From contig NZ_FNZZ01000004.1 of NCBI RefSeq assembly GCF_900109565.1, positions 372,001 to 436,000 on the forward strand: DNA of 64,000 nucleotides, in the 5' to 3' direction. Position numbers and translations under genes: made by a program. Each line of letters opens with the position of its first letter. Position 1 is the stretch's first letter. Source of the stretch: Sphingomonas palmae (GTDB taxonomy: Bacteria > Pseudomonadota > Alphaproteobacteria > Sphingomonadales > Sphingomonadaceae). The notes beneath the pieces were generated by a model. The model was not told the origin of the DNA. It was given only the letters and a program-made list of their open reading frames with translations, and did no database searches. Shown here piece after piece: positions 49,579 through 57,889 of this stretch.

Positions 49579-50766
49579 CTACTCGGCCGGAACGATCCGG
49601 TGTCGCGGCGGCGTCGGCGGCAGCACGCCCAGCCCCGCAACCGGTCTCAGCAGCGGTATCGCGCGCGCCAGCAGGTAGAAGCCCGTGCACGCCGCGATCG
49701 TCGTGGCGACCACGACCGCGAACCCCGCCTCCGCCGACAGGCCGAGCGGCAGGATGGTCCACGCCGTCACTACGATCACGGGATGGTGGATCAGATAGGC
49801 GGGGAACACCGCCTCCGCGAGCGTCGCACGCCAGCGCGCGTCGCGGTCGAACCAGCGATCGGCGACATGCAGCAGGATCAGCAGCATCGACCAGGCCATC
49901 GCCACCTGAGCCGCGCGCTCGGCGGCGGCGACCGCGTGCGGCGGCACGTTGCTGCCCGGATAGGCGTGCTCGACCCACGCGACCACGCACCCGCACAGCA
50001 GTGCCACCGGCGCGCCCACGCGCCAGTGCGCCGCGATCCGCTGCCACAGCAGCGGCGATCCGCCCAGCGCGAAGCCGAACAGCAGGAACGACGCATATTG
50101 CACATGCCCGCTCCAGTCGGTGAACAGCCCGTGCTGCTCGGGCACGACGAACATCAGCGACAGTCGCGCGGCGGCGAGCAGCGCGATCGGCAACCACAGG
50201 ATACGCCGCTCGGCAGTCAGCGCCTCGACCCGCGCCTGCACCCACGCCGACCCGCGCGCGGCGATCAGCAGCGCGAGCAGCATCGTGTACACCCACAGGT
50301 AGAGCACGAACCACAGATGCTCCCACGCCGGGAAGCCGAGGCCGTAGCGCGGATCGGGCAGCCAATATTCGTGCAGCCAATATTGCGGCAGCGACAGTGG
50401 ATCGCCCGCCAGCTTCGCACGCACCCACAATTCAGGGACCAGCAGCACCAGCAACCCAAAGCCGAGCGGTACCAGCAACCGCTTGCTGCGCCCGCGCACG
50501 AAATCGTGAAGCGACGGCGAGCGCATCAGCAGCCGCCGGGTCGCGAACCCCGAAACCGCGAATAGCAGCGGCAGCCGCCACGGCGTCAGGAACGCGAGCG
50601 GCACCAGCAGCGCCGGGTTCGTCTCGGGCCACTTGATCACCCAGTGTCCCGGCACGAACACCAATGTCGCGTGGTACAGGATCAGCAGCGCGAACGCGCC
50701 GATCCGCAGCCAGTCGAGGCCGTAATGCCGACCGGACAAATGCCGGGCAGGGGGAGTGGGGGGCAT
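49579..50766 (-). CDS. Acyltransferase-3 family membrane protein (copy 2)
   Basis: 395 residues, paralogous to copy 1: [20 protein letters not shown] is nearly identical, and [29 protein letters not shown] and [14 protein letters not shown] match. Identity is high at the start and lower in the middle, so the duplication is old. Both copies end in a Pro/Arg-rich tail. The target is unknown. Divergent from ispG. Confidence 0.88.
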   Translation of the reverse strand: MPPTPPARHLSGRHYGLDWLRIGAFALLILYHATLVFVPGHWVIKWPETNPALLVPLAFLTPWRLPLLFAVSGFATRRLLMRSPSLHDFVRGRSKRLLVPLGFGLLVLLVPELWVRAKLAGDPLSLPQYWLHEYWLPDPRYGLGFPAWEHLWFVLYLWVYTMLLALLIAARGSAWVQARVEALTAERRILWLPIALLAAARLSLMFVVPEQHGLFTDWSGHVQYASFLLFGFALGGSPLLWQRIAAHWRVGAPVALLCGCVVAWVEHAYPGSNVPPHAVAAAERAAQVAMAWSMLLILLHVADRWFDRDARWRATLAEAVFPAYLIHHPVIVVTAWTILPLGLSAEAGFAVVVATTIAACTGFYLLARAIPLLRPVAGLGVLPPTPPRHRIVPAE

Positions 50767-50883
50767 GATGCCGCCATAGCTTGCGCTTCCTCAACGAAAC
50801 ATTGCCGATCGCGCCGGAACGGCTCCACCTGGCGCGTTCGGCCGGGCTTTCGGCAGCGCGCCTCGACGCGTATATGGAGGCGC

Positions 50884-52008
50884 ATGTCCATTCGTCCGTG
50901 GCGCGACATCGTCCGCCGAGAGAGCCGCCAGATCATGGTCGGCAACGTCCCTGTCGGCGGCGGCGCACCCGTCACCGTGCAGACGATGACCAACACCCCG
51001 ACCAGCGACGCTGCTGCCACCATCGACCAGATCCGCCGCTGCGAGGATGTCGGCGTCGACCTGATCCGCGTGTCGTGCCCCGACACCGATTCGACCGCCG
51101 CGCTGCCCGAGATCGTGCGCGCCGCGAACGTGCCGATCATCGCCGACATCCACTTCCACTACAAACGCGCGCTGGAGGCGGCGGACGCGGGTGCGGCCTG
51201 CCTGCGCATCAACCCCGGCAACATCGGCTCGCCCGACCGCGTCGCCGAGGTCGTGCGCGCGGCCAAGGCGAACGGCTGCGCGATCCGCATCGGCGTCAAC
51301 GGCGGCAGTCTCGAGAAGCACCTGCTCGAGAAATACGGCGAGCCGTGCCCCGATGCCTTGGTCGAATCGGCGATGGACCATATCAAGCTGCTGCAGGACC
51401 ACGACTTCCACGAGTACAAGGTCGCGGTAAAGGCGTCGGACTTCTTCCTCGCGGTCGCCGCTTATCAGCAGCTCGCCAGCGTGGTCGACTGCCCGCTGCA
51501 CCTCGGCATCACCGAGGCGGGCGGCTTCGTCGGCGGCACCGTCAAATCCTCGATCGGCATCGGCTCGCTGCTCTGGTTCGGCATCGGCGACACGATCCGC
51601 GTGTCTTTGTCGGCGGAGCCCGAGGACGAGGTCCGCGTCGGGTTCGAGATTCTGAAGGCACTCGGCATCCGCAACCGCGGCGTCCGCGTCGTCTCGTGCC
51701 CGTCGTGCGCGCGGCAGGGCTTCGACGTGATCCGCACGGTGCAGGCGCTGGAGGAGCGGCTCCAGCACATCCGCACGCCGATGTCGCTGTCGGTGCTCGG
51801 CTGCGTCGTCAACGGCCCCGGCGAGGCGCGCGAGACCGATGTCGGCATCACCGGCGGCGGCAACGGCAAGCACATGGTCTATCTGTCGGGCGTCACCGAC
51901 CACCACGTCCAAGACGCCGACATGATCGACCACATCGTCCGCCTGGTCGAAGCCAAAGCCGCCGAGATCGAGTCGCACGCGGCCGCGGCGAAGCTGGCGG
52001 CGGAATAG
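50884..52008 (+). CDS. ispG: 4-hydroxy-3-methylbut-2-enyl diphosphate synthase
   Basis: 374 residues. The penultimate step of MEP isoprenoid synthesis. [20 protein letters not shown], the [11 protein letters not shown] block, and Fe-S cysteines in SCPSCARQG and [11 protein letters not shown] are diagnostic. The ATG at 50884 gives the standard start [19 protein letters not shown] lies only three bases upstream, closer than usual. No other isoprenoid gene is adjacent. Confidence 0.97.
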   Translation: MSIRPWRDIVRRESRQIMVGNVPVGGGAPVTVQTMTNTPTSDAAATIDQIRRCEDVGVDLIRVSCPDTDSTAALPEIVRAANVPIIADIHFHYKRALEAADAGAACLRINPGNIGSPDRVAEVVRAAKANGCAIRIGVNGGSLEKHLLEKYGEPCPDALVESAMDHIKLLQDHDFHEYKVAVKASDFFLAVAAYQQLASVVDCPLHLGITEAGGFVGGTVKSSIGIGSLLWFGIGDTIRVSLSAEPEDEVRVGFEILKALGIRNRGVRVVSCPSCARQGFDVIRTVQALEERLQHIRTPMSLSVLGCVVNGPGEARETDVGITGGGNGKHMVYLSGVTDHHVQDADMIDHIVRLVEAKAAEIESHAAAAKLAAE

Positions 52009-52074
52009 TTCGGGCAGAGGCCGTCAGCGCGCGCCCATCGTCCTTCGCTTAGCCGGCACGCTCGATCAGTCTGG

Positions 52075-52410
52075 TCAGTCGGCCTGCATGACCGCCAACT
52101 CGTGCCCGTTCGGGTCGAGGAAGTGAAAGCGTCGCCCGCCGGGAAAGGCAAAGATCGCCTTGCTGATCCGTCCCCCGGCCTCGGTCACCGCGCGCTGCGT
52201 CGCCTCGATGTCCTCGACCTGCATTACCGGCAGCGGCATTGCGGTGGCTTCGCTCAAGTCGCCTTGTAGCCTCAGGTCGACCGTGCCGGTGGTGGTCGCC
52301 GCGTAGCTCGGGCCGTAGTCGGTCAGCTGCCACCCGAACGCGGACGCGTAGAAGCTACGCACTGCCGCCAGATCGCTGGCGGGAAGCTCGATATAGTTGA
52401 TCCTCGCCAC
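52075..52410 (-). CDS. VOC superfamily (glyoxalase-like) protein
   Basis: 111 residues. ARINYIELPASDLAAVRSFY, AFGWQLTDYGP and FHFLDPNGHELAVMQ form one VOC module with a terminal Glu ligand. The activity is unknown. AGGAGG lies six bases before GTG 52410, so that is the start; the farther codons at 52416 and 52440 have no such site. It converges with ispG. Confidence 0.87.
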   Translation of the reverse strand: MARINYIELPASDLAAVRSFYASAFGWQLTDYGPSYAATTTGTVDLRLQGDLSEATAMPLPVMQVEDIEATQRAVTEAGGRISKAIFAFPGGRRFHFLDPNGHELAVMQAD

Positions 52411-52473
52411 TCGCACCCTCCTGCAGCGTTCGCGCGACAAGGGTAGACAAGAGATCGGGCGGCGTCACGCACC

Positions 52474-52866
52474 TCACCCTTCATCGAACGCCGCCAGGAT
52501 CGGGCACGGTCCTTCGCCACCCCCAGCACACTCGCTCGCGAGCCGCGACAGCGCGTCGCGCGCCTGCGTCAGCGAGGCGATCTGCGCGTCGATGGCGGCG
52601 ACCCGGCTGCGCGCCAGTTCGCGTGCTCGCGCGCGGTCGTGGCCTGCGTCGAGCGCGAGCAGTTCGGCGATCTCCGCCAGCGTGAACCCCGCTCCTTGCG
52701 CGTGCCGGATGAAGCGCAGCCGCCGCACGTCGTCGGCGCCGTAGCGGCGGATCGCGCCTGCTGATCCTCGCGCAGGTTCGGCGAGGAGGCCGCGGCGCTG
52801 GTAATAGCGGACCGTTTCGACCCCCACGCCGCCTGCCTGTGCCAGTTGCGCGATTTTCAGCGTCAC
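52474..52866 (-). CDS. MerR regulator, mercury-type with altered metal site
   Basis: 130 residues. VETVRYYQRRGLLAEP, AIRRYGADDVRRLRFI and FTLAEIAELLAL are closely similar to mercury-resistance MerR. Two of the three Hg-binding Cys are seen at about 113 and 121 (SECAGGGEGPCPIL). The third, Cys82 of Tn501 MerR, is replaced in the segment LDAGHDRARARELA. It should repress and activate the divergent gene by bending its promoter. The GTG at 52866 is preferred because an upstream ATG would overlap the operator. Confidence 0.85.
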   Translation of the reverse strand: MTLKIAQLAQAGGVGVETVRYYQRRGLLAEPARGSAGAIRRYGADDVRRLRFIRHAQGAGFTLAEIAELLALDAGHDRARARELARSRVAAIDAQIASLTQARDALSRLASECAGGGEGPCPILAAFDEG

Positions 52867-52871
52867 TCGTC

Positions 52872-52903
52872 TTGACTCCGGACTGTGGTACGGAACCCAT
52901 ATA
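52872..52903 (+). promoter_or_regulatory. MerR-type operator within a long-spaced promoter
   Basis: TTGACT (52872-52877) is followed by the dyad TCCGGAC-TGTG-GTACGGA (52877-52894), and a -10 of CCATAT or CATATA (52897-52903) lies at 19-20 bases. That spacing is the hallmark of MerR-controlled promoters. The dyad closely resembles the mercury operator of Tn501. Transcription would start near the ATG at 52910, giving a nearly leaderless mRNA. Confidence 0.75.
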
Positions 52904-52909
52904 GGTGCG

Positions 52910-53659
52910 ATGTCGACGACCCGCACCGAACAGCAGCGCGCCGTGCTTTATCGCATGGTCATGCCCGACCACGTCTGCCCCTACGGCCTGAAGGCGCGCG
53001 ACCTGCTGCGGCGGCGCGGCTTCGCGGTCGACGATCGCTGGCTGACGACGCGCGCACAGACCGACGCGTTCAAGGCCGAGCACGACGTGAAGACTACGCC
53101 GCAGGTGTTCATCGAGGGCGCGCGGATCGGTGGCTACGACGACCTGCGCCGCCATTTCGGGCAGCACGTGCCGGCCGCGGGCGAGACGAGCTACCGTCCC
53201 ATCATCGCCGTGTTCGCGATCACCGCCCTGCTCAGCCTCGCTGCCAGCCTGGCCGCGTTCGGCACGCCGTTCACGCGAACGGCGCTGATGTGGTTCGGCG
53301 GGTTCAGCATGAGCGTGCTCGCGCTGTTGAAGCTGCAGGACGTGGAGAAATTCTCCACCATGTTCCTGAACTACGACCTGCTCGCCAGGCGGTGGGTGCG
53401 CTACGGCTACATCTATCCTTTCGCGGAAGGCGCGACGGGCGTGCTGATGGCGGCAGGCGTGCTCACCTGGCTGTCGGCGCCGATCGCGCTTGTCATCGGC
53501 GGAATCGGCGCGGTGTCGGTGTTCAAGGCGGTGTACGTCGACCGCCGCGAGCTGAAATGCGCCTGCGTTGGCGGCAGCACCAACGTGCCGCTCGGTTTCG
53601 TTTCGCTGACCGAGAACCTGGGCATGATCGCGATGGCGGTGTGGATGATCGCGATGTGA
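52910..53659 (+). CDS. Glutaredoxin-MauE/DoxX fusion membrane protein
   Basis: 249 residues. The N-terminal glutaredoxin (about 10-90) has a single-Cys site HVCPYGLKARDLL (Cys23), with TTPQVFIEGARIGGYDDL as the glutathione-binding part. The C-terminal half has four membrane helices of the MauE/DoxX type and ends KCACVGGSTNVPLGF with two Cys. Such fusions are thought to move electrons or thiols across the inner membrane. Expression is likely controlled by the divergent MerR protein. Confidence 0.85.
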   Translation: MSTTRTEQQRAVLYRMVMPDHVCPYGLKARDLLRRRGFAVDDRWLTTRAQTDAFKAEHDVKTTPQVFIEGARIGGYDDLRRHFGQHVPAAGETSYRPIIAVFAITALLSLAASLAAFGTPFTRTALMWFGGFSMSVLALLKLQDVEKFSTMFLNYDLLARRWVRYGYIYPFAEGATGVLMAAGVLTWLSAPIALVIGGIGAVSVFKAVYVDRRELKCACVGGSTNVPLGFVSLTENLGMIAMAVWMIAM

Positions 53660-53707
53660 TCTGCGGGCGGCGGGTGGTGGCCGTACGCGAGCCCGCCGGT
53701 CGCCCGC

Positions 53708-53737
53708 TTGCCTTCGCGCGCACGCCGTGGCTATAGG
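53708..53737 (+). promoter_or_regulatory. Likely promoter of SulP copy 2
   Basis: TTGCCT (53708-53713) and CTATAG (53731-53736), spaced by 17 bases. Transcription would start near 53743, just before the first leader hairpin. Confidence 0.4.
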
Positions 53738-53753
53738 CGCGCCATTCGCATGG

Positions 53754-53844
53754 ACCCGGTGAAATTCCGGGTGGCTATTCCGGCCGCCGATCCGCCGGAC
53801 AACAACACGCACTGTTCTTCTTGAGCACGCCCGTCGCGGCGTGC
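53754..53844 (+). promoter_or_regulatory. Three-hairpin leader before SulP copy 2
   Basis: ACCCGG/CCGGGT (53754-53772), TCCGGC/GCCGGA (53779-53799) and GCACGCC/GGCGTGC (53825-53844) are three perfect stems in the 207-base gap before the SulP gene. Candidate cis-regulatory RNA. The sul1 motif is a known alphaproteobacterial leader upstream of sulfate transporter genes; I cannot confirm a match without a covariance search. Confidence 0.4.
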
Positions 53845-53866
53845 CGTGCCCTGTTGTGGATACTCG

Positions 53867-55360
53867 ATGACACTCAACTTTTCTGCCTACGGGCGCCAGT
53901 GGTTCACTGACGCCGCCGCTGCCCGCCGCGATGTGCTGGCCGGTATCGTCGTCGCACTCGCGCTCATCCCGGAGGCGATCGGCTTCTCGATCATCGCCGG
54001 CGTCGATCCGCGCGTCGGCCTCTACGCCTCGGTCGCGATCGCGATGACGATCGCGCTGATCGGCGGACGGCCCGGCATGGTTTCCGCCGCCACCGCCGCG
54101 GTTGCGGTGCTGATCGGCCCGCTGGTGCGCGACCACGGCGTCGAATATCTGTTCGCCGCGACGATCCTGATGGGATTGATCCAGATCGTGGCGGGGTTGC
54201 TGCGGCTCGACCTCGTGATGCAGTTCGTCTCGCGCTCGGTCATCACCGGCTTCGTCAACGCGCTCGCAATCCTGATCTTCATGGCGCAGCTGCCGCAGCT
54301 GACCGGTGTGACCTGGGTCACCTACGCGATGGTCGCGGGCGGGCTCGCGATCATCTATGGCCTGCCGCGCGTGACCAGGCTGGTGCCCTCGCCGCTGGTC
54401 GCGATTTTGGTGCTCAGCGCGATCAGCATCGCGCTCGGCCTGTCGGTCAACACCGTCGGCGACATGGGGCGCCTGCCCGATGGCCTGCCTAGCTTCGCTT
54501 TGCCGCAGGTGCCGCTCAGCCTCGACACGCTGCGGATCATCTTGCCCTACTCGCTGACGATGGCCGCGGTCGGCCTGCTCGAATCGTTGCTCACCGCGCA
54601 AATCGTCGATGACATGACCGATACCGACAGCGACAAGCGGCAGGAATGCGGCGGGCAGGGCGGTGCCAACATCGTGTCCGCCTTGTTCGGCGGGATGGGC
54701 GGCTGCGCGATGATCGGTCAATCGGTGATCAACGTCACCTCGGGCGGGCGAGGGCGGCTGTCGACCTTCGTGGCCGGCGCGTTCCTGTTGTTCCTGCTTA
54801 GCGTGCTGGGGCCGTGGGTCGGGCGCGTACCGATGCCCGCGCTGGTCGCGGTGATGATCATGGTGTCGATCGGTACGTTCAGCTGGAACTCGATTCCAAA
54901 CCTGCGTCGTCACCCGCCGACCTCGTCTGCGGTGATGCTCGCGACCGTCGTCGTCGTGGTGGCGACGCGCGACCTGTCGCTCGGCGTGCTCGCGGGCGTG
55001 CTGCTGTCGGGCATCTTCTTCGCCGGAAAGGTGCAGCGGATGTTCGCGGTCGAGCGTGAGGAAACCGCCGATGGTGCGCAGGCGACCTATCGCGTGTCGG
55101 GTGAGATCTTCTTCGCCTCGGTCGACCGCTTCACCCGCGCGTTCCAGGCCGAGCGCGCTTCCGCCGTGCTGATCGACGTGACCGCGGCGCATTTCTGGGA
55201 CATCTCCGGCGTCGGGGCGCTCGACAAGATCGTCGCGCGGCTCCGGCGCGACGGCAGCGTGGTTGAGGTCGTCGGCTACAACCGCGCCAGCGCCGACCTG
55301 GTCGATCGCTTCGCGCTCCACGACAAGACCGGGGTCGAGATGGGCCTCGCGCCGCACTGA
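53867..55360 (+). CDS. SulP family anion transporter with STAS domain (copy 2)
   Basis: 497 residues with about 10-12 membrane helices. [20 protein letters not shown], then [20 protein letters not shown] and [20 protein letters not shown] mark the sulfate/bicarbonate branch. The STAS domain (from about 400) has [19 protein letters not shown]. The ATG at 53867 is preferred. It differs strongly from copy 1 in sequence, so the two probably have different substrates. Confidence 0.88.
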   Translation: MTLNFSAYGRQWFTDAAAARRDVLAGIVVALALIPEAIGFSIIAGVDPRVGLYASVAIAMTIALIGGRPGMVSAATAAVAVLIGPLVRDHGVEYLFAATILMGLIQIVAGLLRLDLVMQFVSRSVITGFVNALAILIFMAQLPQLTGVTWVTYAMVAGGLAIIYGLPRVTRLVPSPLVAILVLSAISIALGLSVNTVGDMGRLPDGLPSFALPQVPLSLDTLRIILPYSLTMAAVGLLESLLTAQIVDDMTDTDSDKRQECGGQGGANIVSALFGGMGGCAMIGQSVINVTSGGRGRLSTFVAGAFLLFLLSVLGPWVGRVPMPALVAVMIMVSIGTFSWNSIPNLRRHPPTSSAVMLATVVVVVATRDLSLGVLAGVLLSGIFFAGKVQRMFAVEREETADGAQATYRVSGEIFFASVDRFTRAFQAERASAVLIDVTAAHFWDISGVGALDKIVARLRRDGSVVEVVGYNRASADLVDRFALHDKTGVEMGLAPH

Positions 55361-55517
55361 TCCTGTCCTATCGCGCGGTGATCGGCCATAGCGCGGGCGT
55401 GCCGACGCTTCATGCCTGCCCCTGCCGACGAGCGAAGTTGAGACGTGCACCGCGTGCGCGCGTGAATGTCAACTTTCTCAACTTCCGCTCAACTACGGCC
55501 GTTGGTGAGGGGCGGGA

Positions 55518-56417
55518 ATGAGCACGCGACACCTCGCCCCTGCCGCCGCTTTCGCGGTCGCCGCCGCCGGGATCGGGCTGTTCTCGATCATGGACGCGTT
55601 CATGAAATCGCTTGTGCTCGGGCTGGGCGTCTACAATGCGCTGGTCTGGCGCACGGGGCTGTCGACGCTGTTCGGCGGTGCGGCGTGGATCGTCGCCGGT
55701 CGCCCGCAACCCAGCGCCCGCGCGCTGCGGCTCCATCTCGCGCGCGGCGCGATCACGGCGGCGATGGCGCTGCTGTTCTTCTGGGGCCTCGCCCGCGTGC
55801 CGATGGCGCAGGCAATTTCGCTCGCCTACATCGCTCCGCTGCTCGCCCTCCTGCTCGGCGCATTGTTCCTGAAGGAGCGTGTGGGTCGCCGCGTCGTGGC
55901 CGCTTCGCTCGTCGCAATCGTCGGTGTCGGTGTGATCCTCGCCGGGCAGCAGCGTGCCGCAATGGGGCCGCAGGCGTTCGAGGGCGCGGTCGCGATCCTC
56001 GCCTCCGCAATCCTCTACGCGGTCAACCTCGTCGTCGCGCGGCTCCAGAGCCAGGCCGCGCGCCCGGCCGAAATCGCGTTCCTGCAATCTGCCATCGTCA
56101 CTGCGATCCTCGCCTGCGCTGCCCCGTGGCTCGCGCACCTGCCGCCGGCGGGCGAATGGTGGAAGATCGCGATCGCCGCGGCGCTCGGCACGTCCTCCTT
56201 GTTCCTGCTCGCCTGGGCCTATGCGCACGGTGAGACGGGATATCTCGCCACCACCGAATATACCTCGTTCGTCTACGCCGCCGCGCTCGGCTGGCTCGTC
56301 TTCGGTGAGCGCGTGCAGCCGACCACGCTGCTGGGTGCGGCGATCATCGTCGCTGCGTGCCTCTACGCCGCGCGGCGTCGCGATCTCGCGCGAAGTCCGA
56401 TAGAGCAGGCGGCATGA
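55518..56417 (+). CDS. EamA/DMT family transporter
   Basis: 299 residues with ten predicted helices in two EamA halves. ALLFFWGLARVPMAQAISLA, FLKERVG and a second-half GERVQPTTLLGAAIIV are typical. It exports small metabolites; the substrate is unknown. GAGGGGCGGGA precedes the ATG. It overlaps the GNAT gene by four bases, and the next two genes continue the unit. Confidence 0.88.
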   Translation: MSTRHLAPAAAFAVAAAGIGLFSIMDAFMKSLVLGLGVYNALVWRTGLSTLFGGAAWIVAGRPQPSARALRLHLARGAITAAMALLFFWGLARVPMAQAISLAYIAPLLALLLGALFLKERVGRRVVAASLVAIVGVGVILAGQQRAAMGPQAFEGAVAILASAILYAVNLVVARLQSQAARPAEIAFLQSAIVTAILACAAPWLAHLPPAGEWWKIAIAAALGTSSLFLLAWAYAHGETGYLATTEYTSFVYAAALGWLVFGERVQPTTLLGAAIIVAACLYAARRRDLARSPIEQAA

Positions 56418-56893
56418 CCGACATCCGTCCCGCCACCCACGCCGACGTCGCCACGATCCTGCGCTTCATCCGCGAACTCGCCGTCTATGAACGCGAACCC
56501 GATGCGGTCGAGGCAAATGAGTCGAGCCTCGCGCTCGCGCTGTTCGGCGAGCACCCTGCTGCCGAGGCACTGATTGCGGAGGTTGCCGGCGAGTCGGTCG
56601 GCTTCGCGCTGTTCTTTCACAATTTCTCGACCTGGATCGGCAAGCGTGGGCTTTATCTCGAGGATCTTTACGTTACGCCCGACGCTCGCGGGCAGGGGGC
56701 TGGACGTGCGTTGCTCGCGCATCTCGCCGCAATCGCGCTCGACCGGGGTTGCGGGCGCTTCGAGTGGTCGGTGCTCGACTGGAACACACCGGCGATCGAT
56801 TTCTACCGCAAGATCGGCGCGGTGCCGATGGAGGAATGGACGATTCAGCGCGTGACTGGCGATGCGCTGGTGCAACTTGCCGGGCGTAATTGA
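56414..56893 (+). CDS. GNAT N-acetyltransferase
   Basis: 159 residues. IRPATHADVATILRFIRELA, LEDLYVTPDARGQGAGRALL (acetyl-CoA loop R-G-x-G-x-G/A) and WNTPAIDFYRKIGA match the diamine acetyltransferase-like GNAT group. The substrate may be a polyamine or a similar small amine. ATGA overlap with the EamA gene. Confidence 0.9.
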   Translation: MTDIRPATHADVATILRFIRELAVYEREPDAVEANESSLALALFGEHPAAEALIAEVAGESVGFALFFHNFSTWIGKRGLYLEDLYVTPDARGQGAGRALLAHLAAIALDRGCGRFEWSVLDWNTPAIDFYRKIGAVPMEEWTIQRVTGDALVQLAGRN

Positions 56894-57219
56894 TGGCGTG
56901 GGTGCTGCTGATCGTCGGCGGGTTGTTCGAGATCGGCTTCACGACCTGCCTGCGTCACGTCGAGGGTTTCCGCAACATTCCCTGGACGCTCGGCTTTCTC
57001 GCCAGCGTCGCGTGCTCGATGACGCTGCTGGAGATCGCCTCGCGCAGCATCGCGATGGGAACGGCCTATGCGGTGTGGGGCGGGATCGGCGCACTCGGCA
57101 CCGTCGTCGTCGGGATCGTCTGGTTCGGAGAGCCAGCCAGTCTGGTGCGGCTGCTGCTGATCGCGGGCGTGGTCGCCTGCATTGCCGGGCTGAAACTTAC
57201 CGCGGGTGCGGCTGCCTGA
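56893..57219 (+). CDS. Small multidrug resistance family efflux protein (SugE-like)
   Basis: 108 residues with four helices. AWVLLIVGGLFEIGFTTCLR carries the essential Glu at about 13, and AYAVWGGIGALGTVVVGIVW follows. SMR proteins export cations such as guanidinium or quaternary ammonium compounds by proton exchange. The ATG at 56893 overlaps the GNAT stop (TGATG). With EamA and GNAT it forms a likely export-and-modify unit for small amines. Confidence 0.9.
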   Translation: MAWVLLIVGGLFEIGFTTCLRHVEGFRNIPWTLGFLASVACSMTLLEIASRSIAMGTAYAVWGGIGALGTVVVGIVWFGEPASLVRLLLIAGVVACIAGLKLTAGAAA

Positions 57220-57234
57220 GTGAAGGCCTGTGAA

Positions 57235-57267
57235 GCCGAGAGGCGCGCCGGGTGGGCGCCCCTCGGC
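57235..57267 (-). terminator. Terminator of ppa
   Basis: GCCGAGAGGCGC (57235-57246) pairs with GCGCCCCTCGGC (57256-57267). The odd pair is G-U only in minus-strand RNA, so it belongs to ppa, nine bases beyond its stop. It may also end the SMR transcript. Confidence 0.7.
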
Positions 57268-57275
57268 CTTGTCGT

Positions 57276-57854
57276 TCAGTCGCGACCCGGAACGTCGTGG
57301 TCGTGCGGTTCCTCGCCGTGTGCCTTGGCGGCGTTGTAGCGCTCGATCGCCTCGAGCGTGATCCGGCGCGCTTCCTCGCGGTCACCCCAGGTGCCGATGC
57401 GCACCCACTTCTTCTTTTCCAGGTCCTTGTAGTGGGTGAAGAAGTGCTCGATCTGCTCGAACACGATCTCGGGCAGATCCTCGCGCCCGTCGACCTTGGT
57501 GTAGTAGGGGAAAGTCGAGTCTACCGGCACGCAGACGAGCTTCTCGTCGCCGCCCGCTTCATCTTCAAGGTTCAGCACCGCGATCGGGCGCGCGCGCACG
57601 ACGCAGCCCGGGATGAACGGCGAGCGCGCGACGACCAGCGCGTCGAGCGGATCGCCGTCGGGCGACAGCGTGTGCGGCACGAAGCCGTAATTCGCCGGGT
57701 AGCGCATTGGCGTGTGCAGGATGCGGTCGACGAACAGCGCGCCCGACGCCTTGTCGAACTCGTACTTCACCGGCTCGCCGCCGGTCGGCACTTCAATAAT
57801 CACATTCAGGTCGTCGGGCGGGTTCTTGCCGACCGGGATTAGGTCAATACGCAT
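57276..57854 (-). CDS. ppa: Inorganic pyrophosphatase
   Basis: 192 residues. It hydrolyses pyrophosphate to drive biosynthesis. YPANYGFVPHTL, DGDPLDALV (the D-x-D-P-x-D metal site) and an EQIEHFFTHYKDLEK block are diagnostic of the soluble type I enzyme. A His/Asp-rich end (GEEPHDHDVPGRD) is present. The ATG at 57854 is clear. Confidence 0.97.
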   Translation of the reverse strand: MRIDLIPVGKNPPDDLNVIIEVPTGGEPVKYEFDKASGALFVDRILHTPMRYPANYGFVPHTLSPDGDPLDALVVARSPFIPGCVVRARPIAVLNLEDEAGGDEKLVCVPVDSTFPYYTKVDGREDLPEIVFEQIEHFFTHYKDLEKKKWVRIGTWGDREEARRITLEAIERYNAAKAHGEEPHDHDVPGRD

Positions 57855-57889
57855 TGTCGTCCCTTGTTACTTGGATCACGCCCCGAGGC

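Noticed and set aside
49520..50428. Upstream extension of acyltransferase copy 1 into the copy 2 region
   Set aside because: The frame is open but the added sequence is the out-of-frame shadow of copy 2; ATG 49519 gives the family start.
53754..53800. Cobalamin riboswitch
   Set aside because: CCCGGTGAAATTCCGGG looks a little like part of the cobalamin core, but the rest of the consensus is missing and the gene is an anion transporter.
52481..55450. 989-codon open frame on the minus strand over the MerR, Grx-MauE and SulP genes
   Set aside because: It is His/Arg/Asp-rich and spans three well-supported genes in the opposite or another frame; a GC-skew artefact.
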